From assembly GCF_030272615.1 (NCBI RefSeq), contig NC_081414.1, positions 820,691,896 to 820,755,895 of the forward strand: a DNA stretch of 64,000 nt. Reading direction: 5' to 3'. The notes beneath the pieces were generated by a model that was not told the origin of the DNA, made no database searches, and was given only the letters and a program-made list of their open reading frames with translations. The first letter of the stretch is position 1, and each line of letters opens with the position of its first letter. The translations under genes were made by a program, and so were the position numbers. Source of the stretch: Cryptomeria japonica. Lineage: Eukaryota > Streptophyta > Pinopsida > Cupressales > Cupressaceae. This document shows positions 48,531 through 61,340 of this stretch, one piece after another.

Positions 48531-49304
48531 ATACAGGCACATAGTCCCTGGTATGCTAATATTGCTAATTTTTTAGCTACAAATAAAATGCCAATTCATT
48601 TCTCTTCTAAAGAAAGAAGATTGCTGGTTGATAAAAGCTTTAGCTTCTCATGGATTGCTGATTGTTTATTCTATACTGGACCTGACCAAGTCATGAGAAG
48701 ATGTGTTAGAGAAGATGAAACATATGATATCCTTCATGCATGTCATGATGAGCCATGTGGAGGAATTGTTTTTGCTAAGATAACAACACTTCAAATATTG
48801 AGCACAGGATATTATTGGCCAACATTATATAAGGATGCAACACAATATACAATTAAATGTGAAAAATGATAGCGTATGGGTAGGCCCACTAGATCTGATG
48901 AGATGCCATTATATCCACAGATATTAGTTGCACCATTTGATAAATGGGGATTAGATTTTGTTGGGCCAATTGATCCCCCTTGCAATGGAAAATCTTATAT
49001 TCTGGTATGTATTGATTATGTAACCAAATGGGTGGAAGCACAAGCTATGACACATGCAAGAGATAATAAAGTGGCTGAGTTCCTCTATGAAGAAATATTT
49101 ACTAGGTATGGAGTTCCAAGAGAAATTATTTCAAACCAAGGACCACAATTTACTTCCACATTGATTGCAGCATTGGTTAATGAATATAATATAAGGCATA
49201 GAAAGTCTACCCCATACCATCCACAAGAAAATGGACAAGTAGAAGTCACAAATAGGGATCTAGAAGCCATTTTTACTAAAATAGTAGTTGTTCATAAAAA
49301 AATA
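48531..49304 (+). pseudogene. Gypsy integrase, catalytic Asp lost, truncated
   Basis: A degraded HHCC region (CHDEPCGG, STGYYWPTLYKDA, TIKCEK) is followed by the core: WGLDFVGPIDPP (first Asp), EIISNQGPQFTS where the second catalytic Asp is Asn, and HPQENGQVE (Glu). Sequence stops at VVVHKK where the LTR of element A begins. Confidence 0.9.
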
Positions 49305-50238
49305 TGTTAGATACTTGGTTAATCCCAAAGACACTGAGAGGGGGGGGGGGAGGGGGTCAATCAATGTCTAACCGGTAGATGAGAGATTTAAACTTATTTG
49401 CAATTCTGTAATTGAAATTAATATACCGGTAAATAAATAATAATGCAATAAAGAGAAACAAAAGAATTAGCATCAATGCACACTATAACACAAATATTTT
49501 GGCGAGGAAACCCGATAAGGGAAAAACCTTGGTGGGATTTGTGACCCACAATATTTACTCACTGGCCAATATGAATAATTATTACTTAGTACAAAAGGGG
49601 CCTGCACATGTAGGAAGGCTAACTGACTAGAGCTCACTTCTCAACAACAAAAATGGAGTCACATTGACTACAACATCACAGTGATGTAAACACAAAAATG
49701 AACTCTTACAACTTGCATCAAAATGCTGGATGAGTTCACTGTTATGCTCTGTCTGATACCGATTTTGCCTCTGCTAAAAACCCTAGCTAGTATGCTGTCA
49801 AATGATTCTGCTTACACAAAATAGTCTTCACTCAGCTTTGCTTCTTATTCACTCCAAAATAAACATATCAAAATGCATATACAATTATTCGCTATCATAT
49901 CTCTATCCTATCTCATATCATCGCTCATGCATATACATACATTTCATATATTTCAAATTACGTACAAGATCTCATAAATATATGAGTCTTTACAATACAA
50001 CATTTTGGCCATACAAATATAGTTTACATTACAATTCATTTCATATAAACAATACTATTGCTAAGTCGGTCTGGAATGCTAGTGATCTACTGCCGGTGTA
50101 ACCTGGATGCCGATGTGAATAAACCTTGTTGTATCTGCCGGTGCTGGTAGGTGAAGTCTATTGCCGGTTGAGCCTGTAGAACCTTGTTGCCATCAATGAC
50201 AACATCTTCCTTTCTCATCTGAGTGTATAATGCCAATA
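49305..50238 (-). repeat. 3' LTR of element A
   Basis: It contains GAGGAAACCC with GGGAAAAACC (about 49505-49530) and a variant of CCTGCACATGYAGG (about 49601). It is alignable by eye with the LTR of element B. Confidence 0.8.
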
Positions 50239-50449
50239 ATCTCCCTATTTGGAATTGATGACAACACTCATGAGAAAAATCAAAAACCAAAAAATGAGAG
50301 TGCTCCCCTTGAGCAAATGATCTCCTTCTGTTCACTTTTCACCATGCCTTACTCTGTACATTTTTCTCACTAGACCACTCCCCCTTTGACATCAATAACA
50401 AATGATTTCAAAAGTATCAAAAATTCAAAAATTACCTAGATACTTGAAG
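50239..50449 (-). other. PPT-like cluster of element A
   Basis: Minus-strand G-runs abut the LTR (decayed, AAATAGGGAGAT) and recur near 50303 and 50380 (CAAAGGGGGAG). Confidence 0.7.
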
Positions 50450-52880
50450 TCAGTTATGTACAATTTGAAAAATATCTGCAAGAACTAAGTTAAGACCCTG
50501 CGGGAACTTTTTACTATCGGTAATTTTTTCTTCAGTCTGCCTGATCATCCCAATAAGATAGTGCATTTTTTGTTCCAGTGATCTGTCTCCTTGAATTGTA
50601 GTCATTGATAGTGCATTCCGGTGAGTTAGTAGATTGTCCAATCTTGGGCCAAGCTTATTCTTCAGCTCTTGGGTTTTCATTTTCAATCTAGCCTTTTCTT
50701 TTTCCAGATTTTCAATATTTTCCTCATAAATAGCCATTTCTTGATCTACGACTAATGTTAGTTCCAAAGAACCAATTATGTTATCCACAATATCATCAAT
50801 CTCTTTTTGAGTTTTCCTAATTTGATCATCAATACCTTCAGTTAAATGATGAGGTTTGCAAGCTCCCCGGTATAATTCTTTATATTCCAAAATAGTGGAA
50901 TTCAATGCCAGTAGCAATGAATCAATCTCCTGAGTACAATCCTTTATGGTTTTACCAAAGAATTCTTCCTTTTCTTTATTAACTCTTTCTTGAATAGTCT
51001 TCTCATTTATCTTGTCTAATGTCTGAATGTTAGTAGAAATGAATTTAGACAATGTGTCCAATTTATCTATTGAGCCAATAATGTGATCTACCTTGCACTC
51101 TGATGCAATCATCTGCAAAATCGGTAGAGATTCATCTATACCCTTAAATGCTAAGGCATTATACTCTGTTATTTTCTTTATAGAGTCTAAAAGTACTTCT
51201 ATAATAGTTGTTGGTCTGAAACCAAAGATGAGGTACAAAGAGAAGTGCTAGGTTCTAAATTAAGTTTCTTCTCTTCTCCTGATATCTGTTCAGCTACCTT
51301 AACCACTTCCTTTTCCTCATTTTCATTCTTATCCTTTTCCGGTTTAGATGCTATCTATTCTGGTCCTTTTTTTGTCGGTATCTCAACATTCTACTGAGTG
51401 TCAACTACCTTGAACGGTGAGTCAGATATCTCAACATTTATAGATTTAGATTTCTTCTCCTCAAAACTTTCTGAAATAGAGGTATTATCCATTACAATAT
51501 GGATGTCCTGAGTGTCAACATTCATTTTAAATAGAATGTTTGACTTGGGATCAACATCATCTATTTTCACTTCCTTTTGATATCTTTTCTTTGGGCTGAT
51601 TTTGCACTTTTACCTGTGCCTCTTCTACTCCCGGTGGGGTGTTCTGAGCCGGTGGTGGTAAGTTATCCTTTATTGTTAGGTCAAGAACACTGCCAACCTT
51701 ATTCTTCCCTTTATCTCCTTTTTGGTATGCCTTAGTAAAAGATTTGTCAACTTTTTGTTTTTCTTCTGTTTTCTCTTTCTCCACAAAGAAAATATCCCAT
51801 TTATTTGCTGTCTCATCTGCTATTTCCTTTAACCTGCCGGCCATGAAGCTTACTTGTCGATGACCACTTGCAAAAATAGTTCTGTTAGCTTCAAATATCA
51901 TTTCATCAATTTCTTGTCTAGACTTAACTGGATGAACAACCAACAGTGCTTCAACCTTCAATTTCTTATCCCATTCCATAATAGACATTCTTTTAGCTTC
52001 AAGTCTCAGATATAAGTCATTAGGGAGAACATCAATGACTTCAATAAGAACTTTCTTATATATATCTAAGTACAAAATTATGCTCTCTTCAATAGTGTCT
52101 TTATTTGAATCTTTAAATGAATGATAAAACTTACTAACATTACTGAGACTTCCATCCTGAGTTATTTCATTAACAAGCTCTTTCGGGGAAAGAGTATCAG
52201 ATACCTTTTGTTTCGATTGCATCTGTGCAATCTTCTTCTTCGGACCGCTAGGCTCTCTCACAACATGTTCTTTCTTTCTAAGTGTCCTTGTCTTTTTAGG
52301 AGATGGAGCAGGTGCCAGTGAGGATTTTCTCTTCTTCCTATCCACCCTTTTAAATTCTACAACCTTGTCACTATCAGAGTCGGATGAGGTAACAACAAGG
52401 GAAACATGTGTTACCGGTTGCTGGTTAGATTTTCTTTCTTTTATGCTTGTAGAAACACCACTCAACTGATCAAGATTCAATAATCCCTTTGTAACATCTT
52501 CAACAAATTTTGAAGCATCTTTCAAATATTTATCCCTTTTCTTTTTTTGCTTTTGAATAGAAACATCACTCTCTATGGTTTCAGCAGTGCCAAAGATCTT
52601 CTCAGTAGGTTCCGGTGGGGCATCTAGAAGTATCTTGGCATAAGATTCCAGAATATTTGAGTCCACTTCATATCCCATCTCAGTTACCCAGATAGCTCTA
52701 GGTCTGACAACCTCCATCCATATTTCATCTCTCTTAATAACAAAGCATGTCTATTTGTCATACTTATCAATAATACTCTGAGGGATTCTTTCCCTTTGCT
52801 TCATTTTAGCTTGAAAGTTTTTGAAATATTCCTTTACTTGCTTGTTACCTTCTTAACCCATGCCAGTAATTTATTAATAA
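50450..52880 (-). pseudogene. ORFX of element A
   Basis: About 800 residues on the minus strand in two long frames (52717-51557 and 51238-50450) with a frame break and stops between and a few stops upstream of 52717. Order: EYFKNFQAKMKQRERIP; a Ser/Lys/Pro linker rich in basic clusters (VDRKKRKSS, KKTRTLRKKE), which could act as nuclear signals; LIEVIDVLPNDLYLRLEAKR; FASGHRQVSFMAGRLKEIAD; NKWDIFFVEKE; then a coiled-coil half from VLLDSIKKITEYNALAFKG to GLNLVLADIFQIVHN. Element B matches most of this closely, and D more distantly. No enzyme motif was found. Function is unknown. Confidence 0.75.
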
Positions 52881-53099
52881 TGATGAACAAAAAATACCCT
52901 AATCATTACTAAGAGGGGGGGGGGTGAATTAGTACATACAAAAACTTCTCCACAACTTATCAAGTTAAAACAATTCTAACCGATTGTCTTCATCACTGAA
53001 CTTAACCATGGTAATACCGGTTAAACATAGTAAGACTTCATATAGCTAAACCAGTAAAACTGAATACTTCAAATAACATTCAACACTTGATAACAACTT

Positions 53100-55081
53100 T
53101 GTTAGACACAATGCACCACTGAGAGAGGGAGGGGGTGAATCAGTGGCTCTCAAATCTTTTCTTCTAGACTTTCTTTTGTAGATGGCACTAGTATGTAAAT
53201 CAAGCACAAGGCAGACTTACCAGTTAATGCAGAAAACTAGCTCAAGCACACACACACACAATGAATCATCACATAACACCAGTATATACGAGGAAAACCC
53301 AAAGCGAGAAAGACCTCGGTGAGCAATGTTGCTGAAGTCTACTGCTCCAATCCAACCTCATAGTAAATAGTGGTTACATAGTTTAGGGCACCAAGCCAAG
53401 GAGCTACAACCCCTGATAGATTTATGGGCAACAACCTAAAGGATCACCAACTCCTGCATCGAGCTATAACTTAGTGTTCACAATGTAAACTTCAAATACA
53501 TAAGTTATTATCATGTTACAAGTGAATCTTGCAACCTTAACACCTATCTGACTCTGTTGGTGAAATAATCTTCCCTTCTACAGACTCATTCTTCTTCCTG
53601 CTCTTTACTTGTAGCTTATCTACTTGATTTTTCATCTCACACTTTGCAAATCACTGGTTTCACACTCTGTTTGTGTGGTCGCTACTGGTTCTTCTTTCCA
53701 ACTGATTGAAAGCTTTAACCAAGTTCACTCTCCCTCTCTTGCTCATTGAGCACTCGACTAATCTTGTCTCTACATGCAGAAGTCTACCACCTTGCAATAA
53801 CATGATACACTCTCTATTCTCTATCAACCTCAACAGTCTCATAGGCCATTTTACTTATATCCCAGATTTCCCGCAAAACTCACATTCAAAACTTAGGCGG
53901 TTAGGGTTTCTTCACCTTCTTTGAAAAAAATCCAATCCAATCAAATCTTGCAAGATCTGATCCTTCTGACATCTGAGATGCTTATCTCTGCCATAGTCAT
54001 GTTTCCTCGATCACACCTTTTAATCTTGGTGTTTTTCTTTTTACTTCCTCAACAAATCCTTTGGTTATTCACAAAAGATCTGTTGAGCTATTTCCTTAAT
54101 CGTCTAGATCTTCTCAATCTCTTAGTTGGCTTGTAGTTGTCATCTAGACCTTGAGCCTCAACCCTCTGCAATCTTTCTGCAAAACATCCCATGATTTGAG
54201 TGACTTTTCATTAATGCTGACCAACCCCTGCAATAACCCCTTCATTGTACATTCTATCCTTATCCAACTACGAGTTTGCCATGTTGACTCTAGGTCAATG
54301 AATTGCCAGTTTGTCACTACCAGTTAGTCAAGGGATAGTCACCGACCAACCACTTTACCGGTTCCTCGCTTCGGCCGGTTTTGCCAACCTTTTCAGTCTT
54401 AACCATTCTACTAGTTGCCTTGTCATATATGTTTCCATCTGATCTGCCGATGGAACTCACAAAATAGATTCCTGACTGATAAGTACTTAGTATTCTTATT
54501 TCCACAATGAGGAGGCCTTCTACAACTTCACCTTTCTTATATAACCGGTAGACTTACATACCGGTTGCCACTCTTGATGTCATCATGGCATCATTCTTCT
54601 CAAGGATCACTCTTGATTCAGTCAGGTCAGATTCCTCTGCTTACATCTATGCATCCTTTCTTCTTGATCAAGGATGTTCCTTCTTCTACTAGTTTGTCAG
54701 AGTGACAACCACTTCAGACTTCCTCTGACTGTTCCTCCAAGATGACTGCAACTTCTTCCGGTGGGGTCTTGTTGTTCTGCAACCTCACAACATACTGATT
54801 CTTTGTTCTCTTCTAGTGTTGAAGTGATTCAGATAACACTCTGCCTCTTCAACACAAGTAACGGCTCACAACACTTATCCATCTCATCACACAAGTCAGG
54901 CACTAGATTGTGTACAAATGACCTCTAATGTCACCTTTTGTTCCTTTACTGGTGTTCAGTAGCACAAGGTGATATCCAAGATATCACATCCTGTATTCCT
55001 TCATCACAGTGTTGCACATACATCTCTTCTACCGGTAGACATCCCATACCTGTTGACATCAATGACAACACAATGCCAACA
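53100..55081 (-). repeat. 3' LTR of element E
   Basis: It starts TGTTAGACACAATGCACC and ends TGCCAACA. It contains the ACGAGGAAAACCC motif near 53288. A reading frame for HFTYIPDF and LRRLGFLHLL is shared by both LTRs only because they are copies. Confidence 0.92.
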
Positions 55082-56119
55082 ATCTCCACCTTTGGCATTG
55101 ATGTCAACACTTGTAGTATCTGACATACTACAAAATCCTTCTCCCCCTTTGACACAATGACAAAGGGCACTGTCAGCATATTATTTCTCCTTGTATCCAC
55201 CTATCATTGATAGAAAACTTTCTCCCCCTTTATCTTCATTGGATGTAACACTTCCTTTGACACCACTTGTTATCTAGTCACTTGGCGGTTACATCTTCTC
55301 AAGTCATAGTACTTGAGATGGGGAACTTAACAATCAATTGACACTAATTGGTATAATATCAATTCTTGACATGTCAGTGAATATTACTCTTTTGCCGATC
55401 AACCTGCAATATCTTGCAAATTCGATCTCTTTCAGTTTGGGTAGTCAACATTCTTACTAGTTCAAGCAAACCAGCTCTTCATCACAAGACTTTTCATGAT
55501 GAGCACTTGAACTCCCCCTGAGTTATGCATCTTAGGTCCTCATCTCCGGTCAGGTGCAGCACCAGAACTTCATTCTTCACCATAAGCCGGTTTAGCTTGC
55601 ATGAGTGATCATCTGATGATCCTTCAACACATTATTACCAACACAACTTAAGACATGATCTTGGATCTACACAATGCCAGATAATGTTATCATCATGCCA
55701 GAAAAACAAACTAGTTAGCCCAAAAGCATGCATGCTTGCATGAACAATCACGGGGCCAACATATGCCATTTAGGTCTTTTCCAATACCACCCGAGACATA
55801 AAATCAACATCCCTTACTACCGGGATTATTGCAATGATTTTCAACTTCATTGTCTTACGTAACCTATTATACAAGATGATAACATCTTGCACATATTGGT
55901 TAACACCTGATTCCAATTGTTAACCTTTACTCATTGAATCATGCAGTGGTGATCCATCACTGATCGGTAGGTGTGTAGTCAAGGAGATACCTACACACAC
56001 TTGTCATTACATTTTCTTTCTTTCTACAGGCAATAAAATGTTCTTCCATATTGCTTTTTTCACAAAGGGGGCGAGTGATACATTCAAGGTGCTACTCCCT
56101 CTAAGATCCTATATCTCCT
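55082..56119 (-). other. PPT-like cluster and non-coding tail of element E
   Basis: Minus-strand G-runs adjoin the LTR (decayed, AAAGGTGGAGAT) and recur near 55140, 55222 and 55513. No reading frame was recognised. Confidence 0.7.
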
Positions 56120-57959
56120 TTAGGCTTTAGGAGATATTACTTGTGCCTTGAATGCATAGTGCTGATCCATGGTCTTCTTCCTCCATACCTGCTTGATCTC
56201 ATTTTTCTTCCCCTTTTCAGACCGAGAAGCAGGGTTTACCTTCTTCTGCCAATGAGACCTTTCTCTTCTTGTTCCTTCACAATGACCAGAAGTGGTGCTA
56301 TAGTAGCACACAACATCCATCCCAACTTCATATTTGGGGAATCTTATATCATGCCGGTTTGACCATCTCCTCCTATTAATGCTTCTTTGATTAGTAATAG
56401 GGACTGATGGACTTCTTATTCCCGTCGGAATATATCTTCTCTGGTTCCGTGCAGATTGATGTCTTCCATATGCTCTATTTTCACATTTTTGCAGAGCATG
56501 GCCATTTTGTTGGCCTCCATGTAGCTGCAGGTTCCTCTTCCTGCACTCAAGTTCTCTATGGCCAGATCCATTAAAGTTATGACAACCATTCTTTGCATGA
56601 CCAGGAAACTGAACATGCATGTATCTATCTCTGGATACATTCTTCCTATTAGCATGTCTTCTATGAGATCCTACATTATTCTTTCTAGATCTCATTCTAC
56701 ACTCCCTTACCTTATGACCATAAACTTTACAGGTAAAGAAGTAACCGGTAAATGATTGCATATGACTTACTTGTTTACATTGCAATGCATGAGGAGATCT
56801 TGATGGTTTTGCATCCCCATCTTTTCCTTTTCGAGAAGAGACCCATGGTTGCTCATTCTGAGAAGCTCTTCTATTTGATCTCTTCTTCTTCTCCCACACA
56901 TGCTTCTCCCTGTGAGTGGTAGCATTTCTTTGCCCTCTGCTAGTGGGAGGTCTCTTTTGCTGCTTTCTCTTCCTCCTGCTTCTGGTGAGATTTTCTTCCA
57001 CCATCTTCTCCTCACCTCTGGGCTCTGTGTGAGGGTACCTTTCTGCAACATTGATCTTCATCTTTGTCTACAAGTCCACACCGGTTGTGGTCAGGTCAAA
57101 CTTCTTCCGAGGAGAACATCTAACTGGTGAGCTCTCCTCTTTGTTTTCTTCAAGAAGCCACTGAAGTTTTCTATCTTTTATCTCTAGCTGCAAGGCTAGA
57201 TCTTCACACCAACATACCTTGGTGTCTTTTGCCTGAGACTTCAACTCTGAGATGCATTTCTCCGATTCTTCAAGGTATTTGACTAACTGGTTCTGTTCCA
57301 CAATAGAAGCATTCTTGAATAGTTTGTATTCTCTTTTAACTGTATTGAGTTCTTCAAATGTATTTACAAGCTCTCCTTCAAGGTCAACTTCTTCTTCTCC
57401 CTCATCATCAGAAGAGACCAGATGGCAAGATCTTTCTGCCATGTCTTCCTCTTCATTATCATCACTGCTCAATATTTTGTTATTGAGGAGAGGTGGTTGC
57501 CCAACCACTTTTAGATTCTTGGGCCACCAGAAGTTGAACACCTTCTCCTTCACTAATGCGGCAACAAGAAGATCCATCTTCCTCATTCAGATGAATATGA
57601 GATGTATCTCTCATATTTCCTTCAAATACAAGATCTACTATTGAGGGTTCATTTCCATAGAGCTTCTTCAATCTTTCCCATAAGCTCTTTGTTGTCTTAC
57701 ACCTATTAACCTATGAACAGACATCACCAGTGAGTGCACTGAAAAAAGCCTGCATGGCTTCTTCATTGCACAAGTTTCTTCTTTCTTCTACACATCTAGT
57801 AGGAAAACTGATTTTTCTAGGGAGACCATCAACTACTGCCATCCATACATCGAACCCTAAAGAGGATAATAAAACTTCCATTCTGCAACTCTAAATAAAA
57901 AAAATTGAGCCATAAAAAACTGGAGCAGAAGTAGATGCTGCATAAACCATTGTGTTCAT
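56120..57959 (-). pseudogene. Element E gag
   Basis: The ATG at 57957-57959 opens a copia-type gag. An early part reads RMEVLLSSLGFDVWMAVVDG and KTTKSLWERLKKLYGNEPS (DUF4219/UBN2-like). A coiled coil follows (VDLEGELVNTFEELNTVKRE), then a basic region and knuckle-like motifs: FTCKVYGHKVREC, CHNFNGSGHRELEC and CYYSTTSGH, each missing a Cys. The tail NEIKQVWRKK parallels MNQIWKKK in element D. There are stops near 57713, a frame change near 57590-57670, and a stop near 57068. A basic, Arg-rich frame from 57061 to 56120 carries the knuckles. Confidence 0.8.
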
Positions 57960-58011
57960 AGGCTTGAATCTACCCAAGTTGAAGAACACTCTTCTAACTG
58001 GGAACCAATGA

Positions 58012-60003
58012 TCTAATACCAATTGTTAGACACAATACACCGCTAAGAGGGGGAGGGGGTGAATCAGTGGTTCTCAAATCTTTTCTTCTAGACTTTCTTT
58101 TGTAGATGACACTAGTATGCAAATCAAGCACAAGGCAGACTTACCGGTTAGTGAAAAAAACTAGCTCAAGCACACACACACAAGGAAACATCACATAACA
58201 CTAGTATATACGAGGAAAACCCAAAGCGGGAAAAACCTTGGTGAGAAATGTTGTTGGAGTCTACTGCTCCAATCCAACCTCATAGTAAAACATGGTTACA
58301 CAATTTAGGGCACCAACCCAAGGAGCTACAACCCTTGACAGATTTATGGGTAACAACCCAAAGGAGCACCAACTCCTACGCCGAGCTACAACTCAGTGTT
58401 CACAATGCAAACTTCAAATACATAAGTTATTATCATGTTACAAGTGAATCTTGCAACCTTAACACCTATCTGACTCTTTTGGTGAAATACTCTTCCCTTC
58501 TACCAACTCACTCTTCTTCTTGCTCTGCACCTGCTACTTATCTATCGGATTTTACATCTCACACTTTGCAAATCACCATTTCACACTTTGCTTGTGTGGT
58601 CGCTACAAGTTCTTCTTTCCAACCGATTGAAAGCTTCAACCAGGTTCACTCTCCCTCTCTTGCTCATTGAGCACAAGACTGATCTTGTCTCTACATGCAA
58701 AAGTCGACCACTTCACAATAACACGATACACTCTCTATTCTCCAACAACCTCAACAGTCTCATAGGCCATTTTACTTATATCCCAGATTTCCTGCCAAAC
58801 TCACATTCAAAACTCAGGCGATTAGGGTTTCTTCACCTTCTTTGAGACAAACCAAATCTAATCAGATCTTGCTAGATCTGATCCTTTTTGACATCTGAGA
58901 TGCTTATCTCCGCCATAGTCATGTTTCCTCGATCACACCCTTTAATCCTGGTGATTTGTTTTTTACTTCCTCAACAAATCCTTCGGTTAGTCACAAAAGA
59001 TCTATCGAGCTATTTCCTTCATCATCTCGATCTTCTCAATCTCTTAGCTGGCTCATAGTTGTCATCTAGACCTCAAGCCTCAACCCTCTGCAATCCTTCT
59101 GCAACACATCTCGTGATTTGAGTGACTTTTCATTAAAGATGACCAACCCCTACAACAACCTCTTTGTTGTACATTCTATCCTTATCCGACCACAGGTTTG
59201 CCATGTTGACTCTAGGTCAACGAACCACCAACTTGTCACTACCAATCGATCAAGGGATAGTCATCAACCAACCCACTTTACCAGTTCCTCACTTCAGCCG
59301 GTTTTGCCAACCTTTTCAGTCTTAACCATTCTACTGGTTGCCTTGTCATATATGTTTCCATCTGATCTGCCGATGGAACTCACAAAATGGATTCCCGACT
59401 GATAAGTACTTAGTATTCTTATTTCCACAATGAGGAGGCCTTCTACAACTTCACCTTTCTTATATAACCGGTAGACTTACATACCGGTTACCACTCTTGA
59501 TGTCATCATGGCATCATTCTTCTCAAGGATCACTCTTGATTCAGTCAGGTCAGATTCCTCTGCTTACATCTATGCATCCTTTCTTCTTGATCAAGGATGT
59601 TCCTTCTTCTACTAGTTTGTCAGAGTGACAACCACTTCAGACTTCCTCTAACTGTTCCTCCAAGATGACTGCAACTTCTTCTGGTGGGGTCTTGTTGTTC
59701 TGCAACCTCACAACATACTGATTCTTTGTTCTCTTCTTGTGTTGAAGTGATTTAGATAATACTCTGCCTCTTCATCACAAGTAACCACTCACAACACTTC
59801 TCCATCTCATCACACAAGTCAGACACTAGCTTGTGTATAAATGACCTCTGATGTCACCTTCCATTCCTTTACCAGTGTTCAGTAGCACAAGGTGATATCC
59901 AAGATTCACATCCTGTATTCCTTCATCATAGTGTTGCACATACATCTCTTCTACCGGTAGACATCCCATACCTGTTGACATCAATGACAACACAATGCCA
60001 ACA
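58012..60003 (-). repeat. Primer site and 5' LTR of element E
   Basis: On the minus strand ATTGGTATTAG (58013-58023 region) is a Met-type primer site with one transition. The LTR is 58024-60003 and matches the left LTR throughout with scattered substitutions. Confidence 0.88.
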
Positions 60004-61156
60004 AACTTCACCAATATACTCATGCATGTGTTGTATCAGTAATACCATAACCATTAACTTTGCATGCATATTCACCTAAACAAAGATTACTCAATCATCA
60101 CATGAAAAATGCACAACTCGTGACACACAAATTTTTCACATGGAAAGCAAAATGGGAAAAACCACGATGGGGATGAATACCAACAAGATTTTTTTTGAAC
60201 TTTTTTGAAGCTCGCTCTGTTAGGAGCCCAGTTTGGTTAAATAATTTACAATAAGGTTCTATTAGGAATCGATCCTGTTAAAGATCACCCGGTTAAGGGA
60301 TGACTATATACCCTGTTAAAGGTTACCTTTCTAGAAGATTTGAAGAACTCAATTATCTTGAGTCACCTGGTTAGAGGATTTGCAATAAGCCTGTTGAAGC
60401 TACCTGGTAAAGGAATTTTCCTACTATTGAAATGGTTAGAAGACAACAGGTAGAGCTCTAATCTGATAACAACACTACATGCTAAGGTAGATCCTTTTCA
60501 AATCCTCTACTCTGCAATCACACTCTGCAATTTTCTGCTCACTGGTCTGGAAAGTATCTCATCACATGGATACAAATACAACATTTGCCAACACAAACAA
60601 TAACAAACATCATCAACCTTATAGACAACAGTTAGGTCGGTAGCATAAACCCTAAACCCTAAACCCTAAACATTTTAGGTTTACAATTACAAGCGGTCCA
60701 ATCTTGACCATTCAAACACTTTGCATAGAATAAAACAATCTCAAACAGATCACAAGTCATTCTACATTGTCCATTCTCCACCGTATATGGAAATCAGTAG
60801 CCCATCACTCTCTCTTCACATACCGCTAAGAAGAATGTTCATTCTCGAGGTAGACATTTAATGCAATCAATCTTCACATGCAAGATCCTGAAGGAAATCC
60901 TTCACATGCAGCAAACTAACTTGGCATCTCAATCTCATCCTCATTTCTTAGCTAACTCATCACAAAATGTCACCGGTTGCATTGCACAAGCTAGATTGCC
61001 AAACCGGAAACCCTAGAGCTGAAACTACCAACTGGTAGTCACACTTAGTGAAACCCTGACATGGGTCCACTTCATCCCTTCATACCAGTCCACTTGCACT
61101 TATTGACATCAATGACAACATACATTATCATCATACCGGTTCATCATATGCCAACA

Positions 61157-61340
61157 ATCTCCCCCTTTGGCATTGATGGCAATACTCAATGTAGCATTGC
61201 AACTATAAACAACATAGACCAGTGCAACTATAATATATATCTACTCCCATATCATATATCTTCATCAACATATATCTTATCCCCCATACATTAGATATAT
61301 TCTCCCCCTTTGACAAAAATTCCAAAGTGGAGGCATAAGC
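61157..61340 (-). other. Internal remnant of element C (PPT-like cluster)
   Basis: Minus-strand CCAAAGGGGGAGAT abuts the LTR, and GTCAAAGGGGGAGAA recurs near 61301. Element B starts directly after. Confidence 0.7.

Larger units (their letters stand above)
42919..49304 (+). mobile_element. Ty3/gypsy, Athila/Tat-like, decayed and interrupted
   Basis: Order is LTR, Asp-type primer site, gag, protease, RT, RNase H, integrase, the gypsy order with integrase last. The DLGATINVM protease motif and the primer site TGGCGTCGTTGCCGAGG are typical of plant Athila/Tat elements. Around 25 in-frame stops, mostly TAG or TAA where Gln is expected, show long decay. The 3' end is cut by element A at 49305, so no 3' LTR or target duplication is visible. 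Confidence 0.9.
49305..52880 (-). mobile_element. Element A: ORFX element, 3' part only
   Basis: On the minus strand: ORFX, PPT-like cluster, 3' LTR. The LTR is 49305-50238 (TGTTAGATAC to TGCCAATA). The upstream half, with gag, primer site and 5' LTR, is absent: similarity ends at 52880, where the LTR of element C begins, so it may lie beyond the window. Confidence 0.75.
53100..60003 (-). mobile_element. Element E: gag-only LTR element (TR-GAG-like)
   Basis: LTRs of about 1.98 kb (53100-55081 and 58024-60003) and a perfect AACTT duplication (53095-53099 and 60004-60008). The interior is only 2.94 kb. It holds a decayed Met-type primer site, a broken gag, and about 1 kb without coding signal. 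No protease, integrase or RT was found. This matches terminal-repeat retrotransposons with only a gag domain. The LTRs make up more than half the element. Confidence 0.9.
52881..61156 (-). repeat. 3' LTR of element C, split by element E
   Basis: LTR sequence 52881-53099 continues at 60004-61156, about 1.37 kb. It starts TGATGAACAAAAAATACC and ends TGCCAACA, next to a PPT (61157-61170). It parallels the solo LTR at 27071. Near 60647-60671 it contains about 3.5 copies of the plant telomere unit CCCTAAA, absent from the other copy. Confidence 0.8.

Noticed and set aside
53706-58845. Matching reading frames ending HFTYIPDF...LGFLHLL at two sites
   Set aside because: They lie at the same position of the two LTRs of element E and match only because LTRs are copies.
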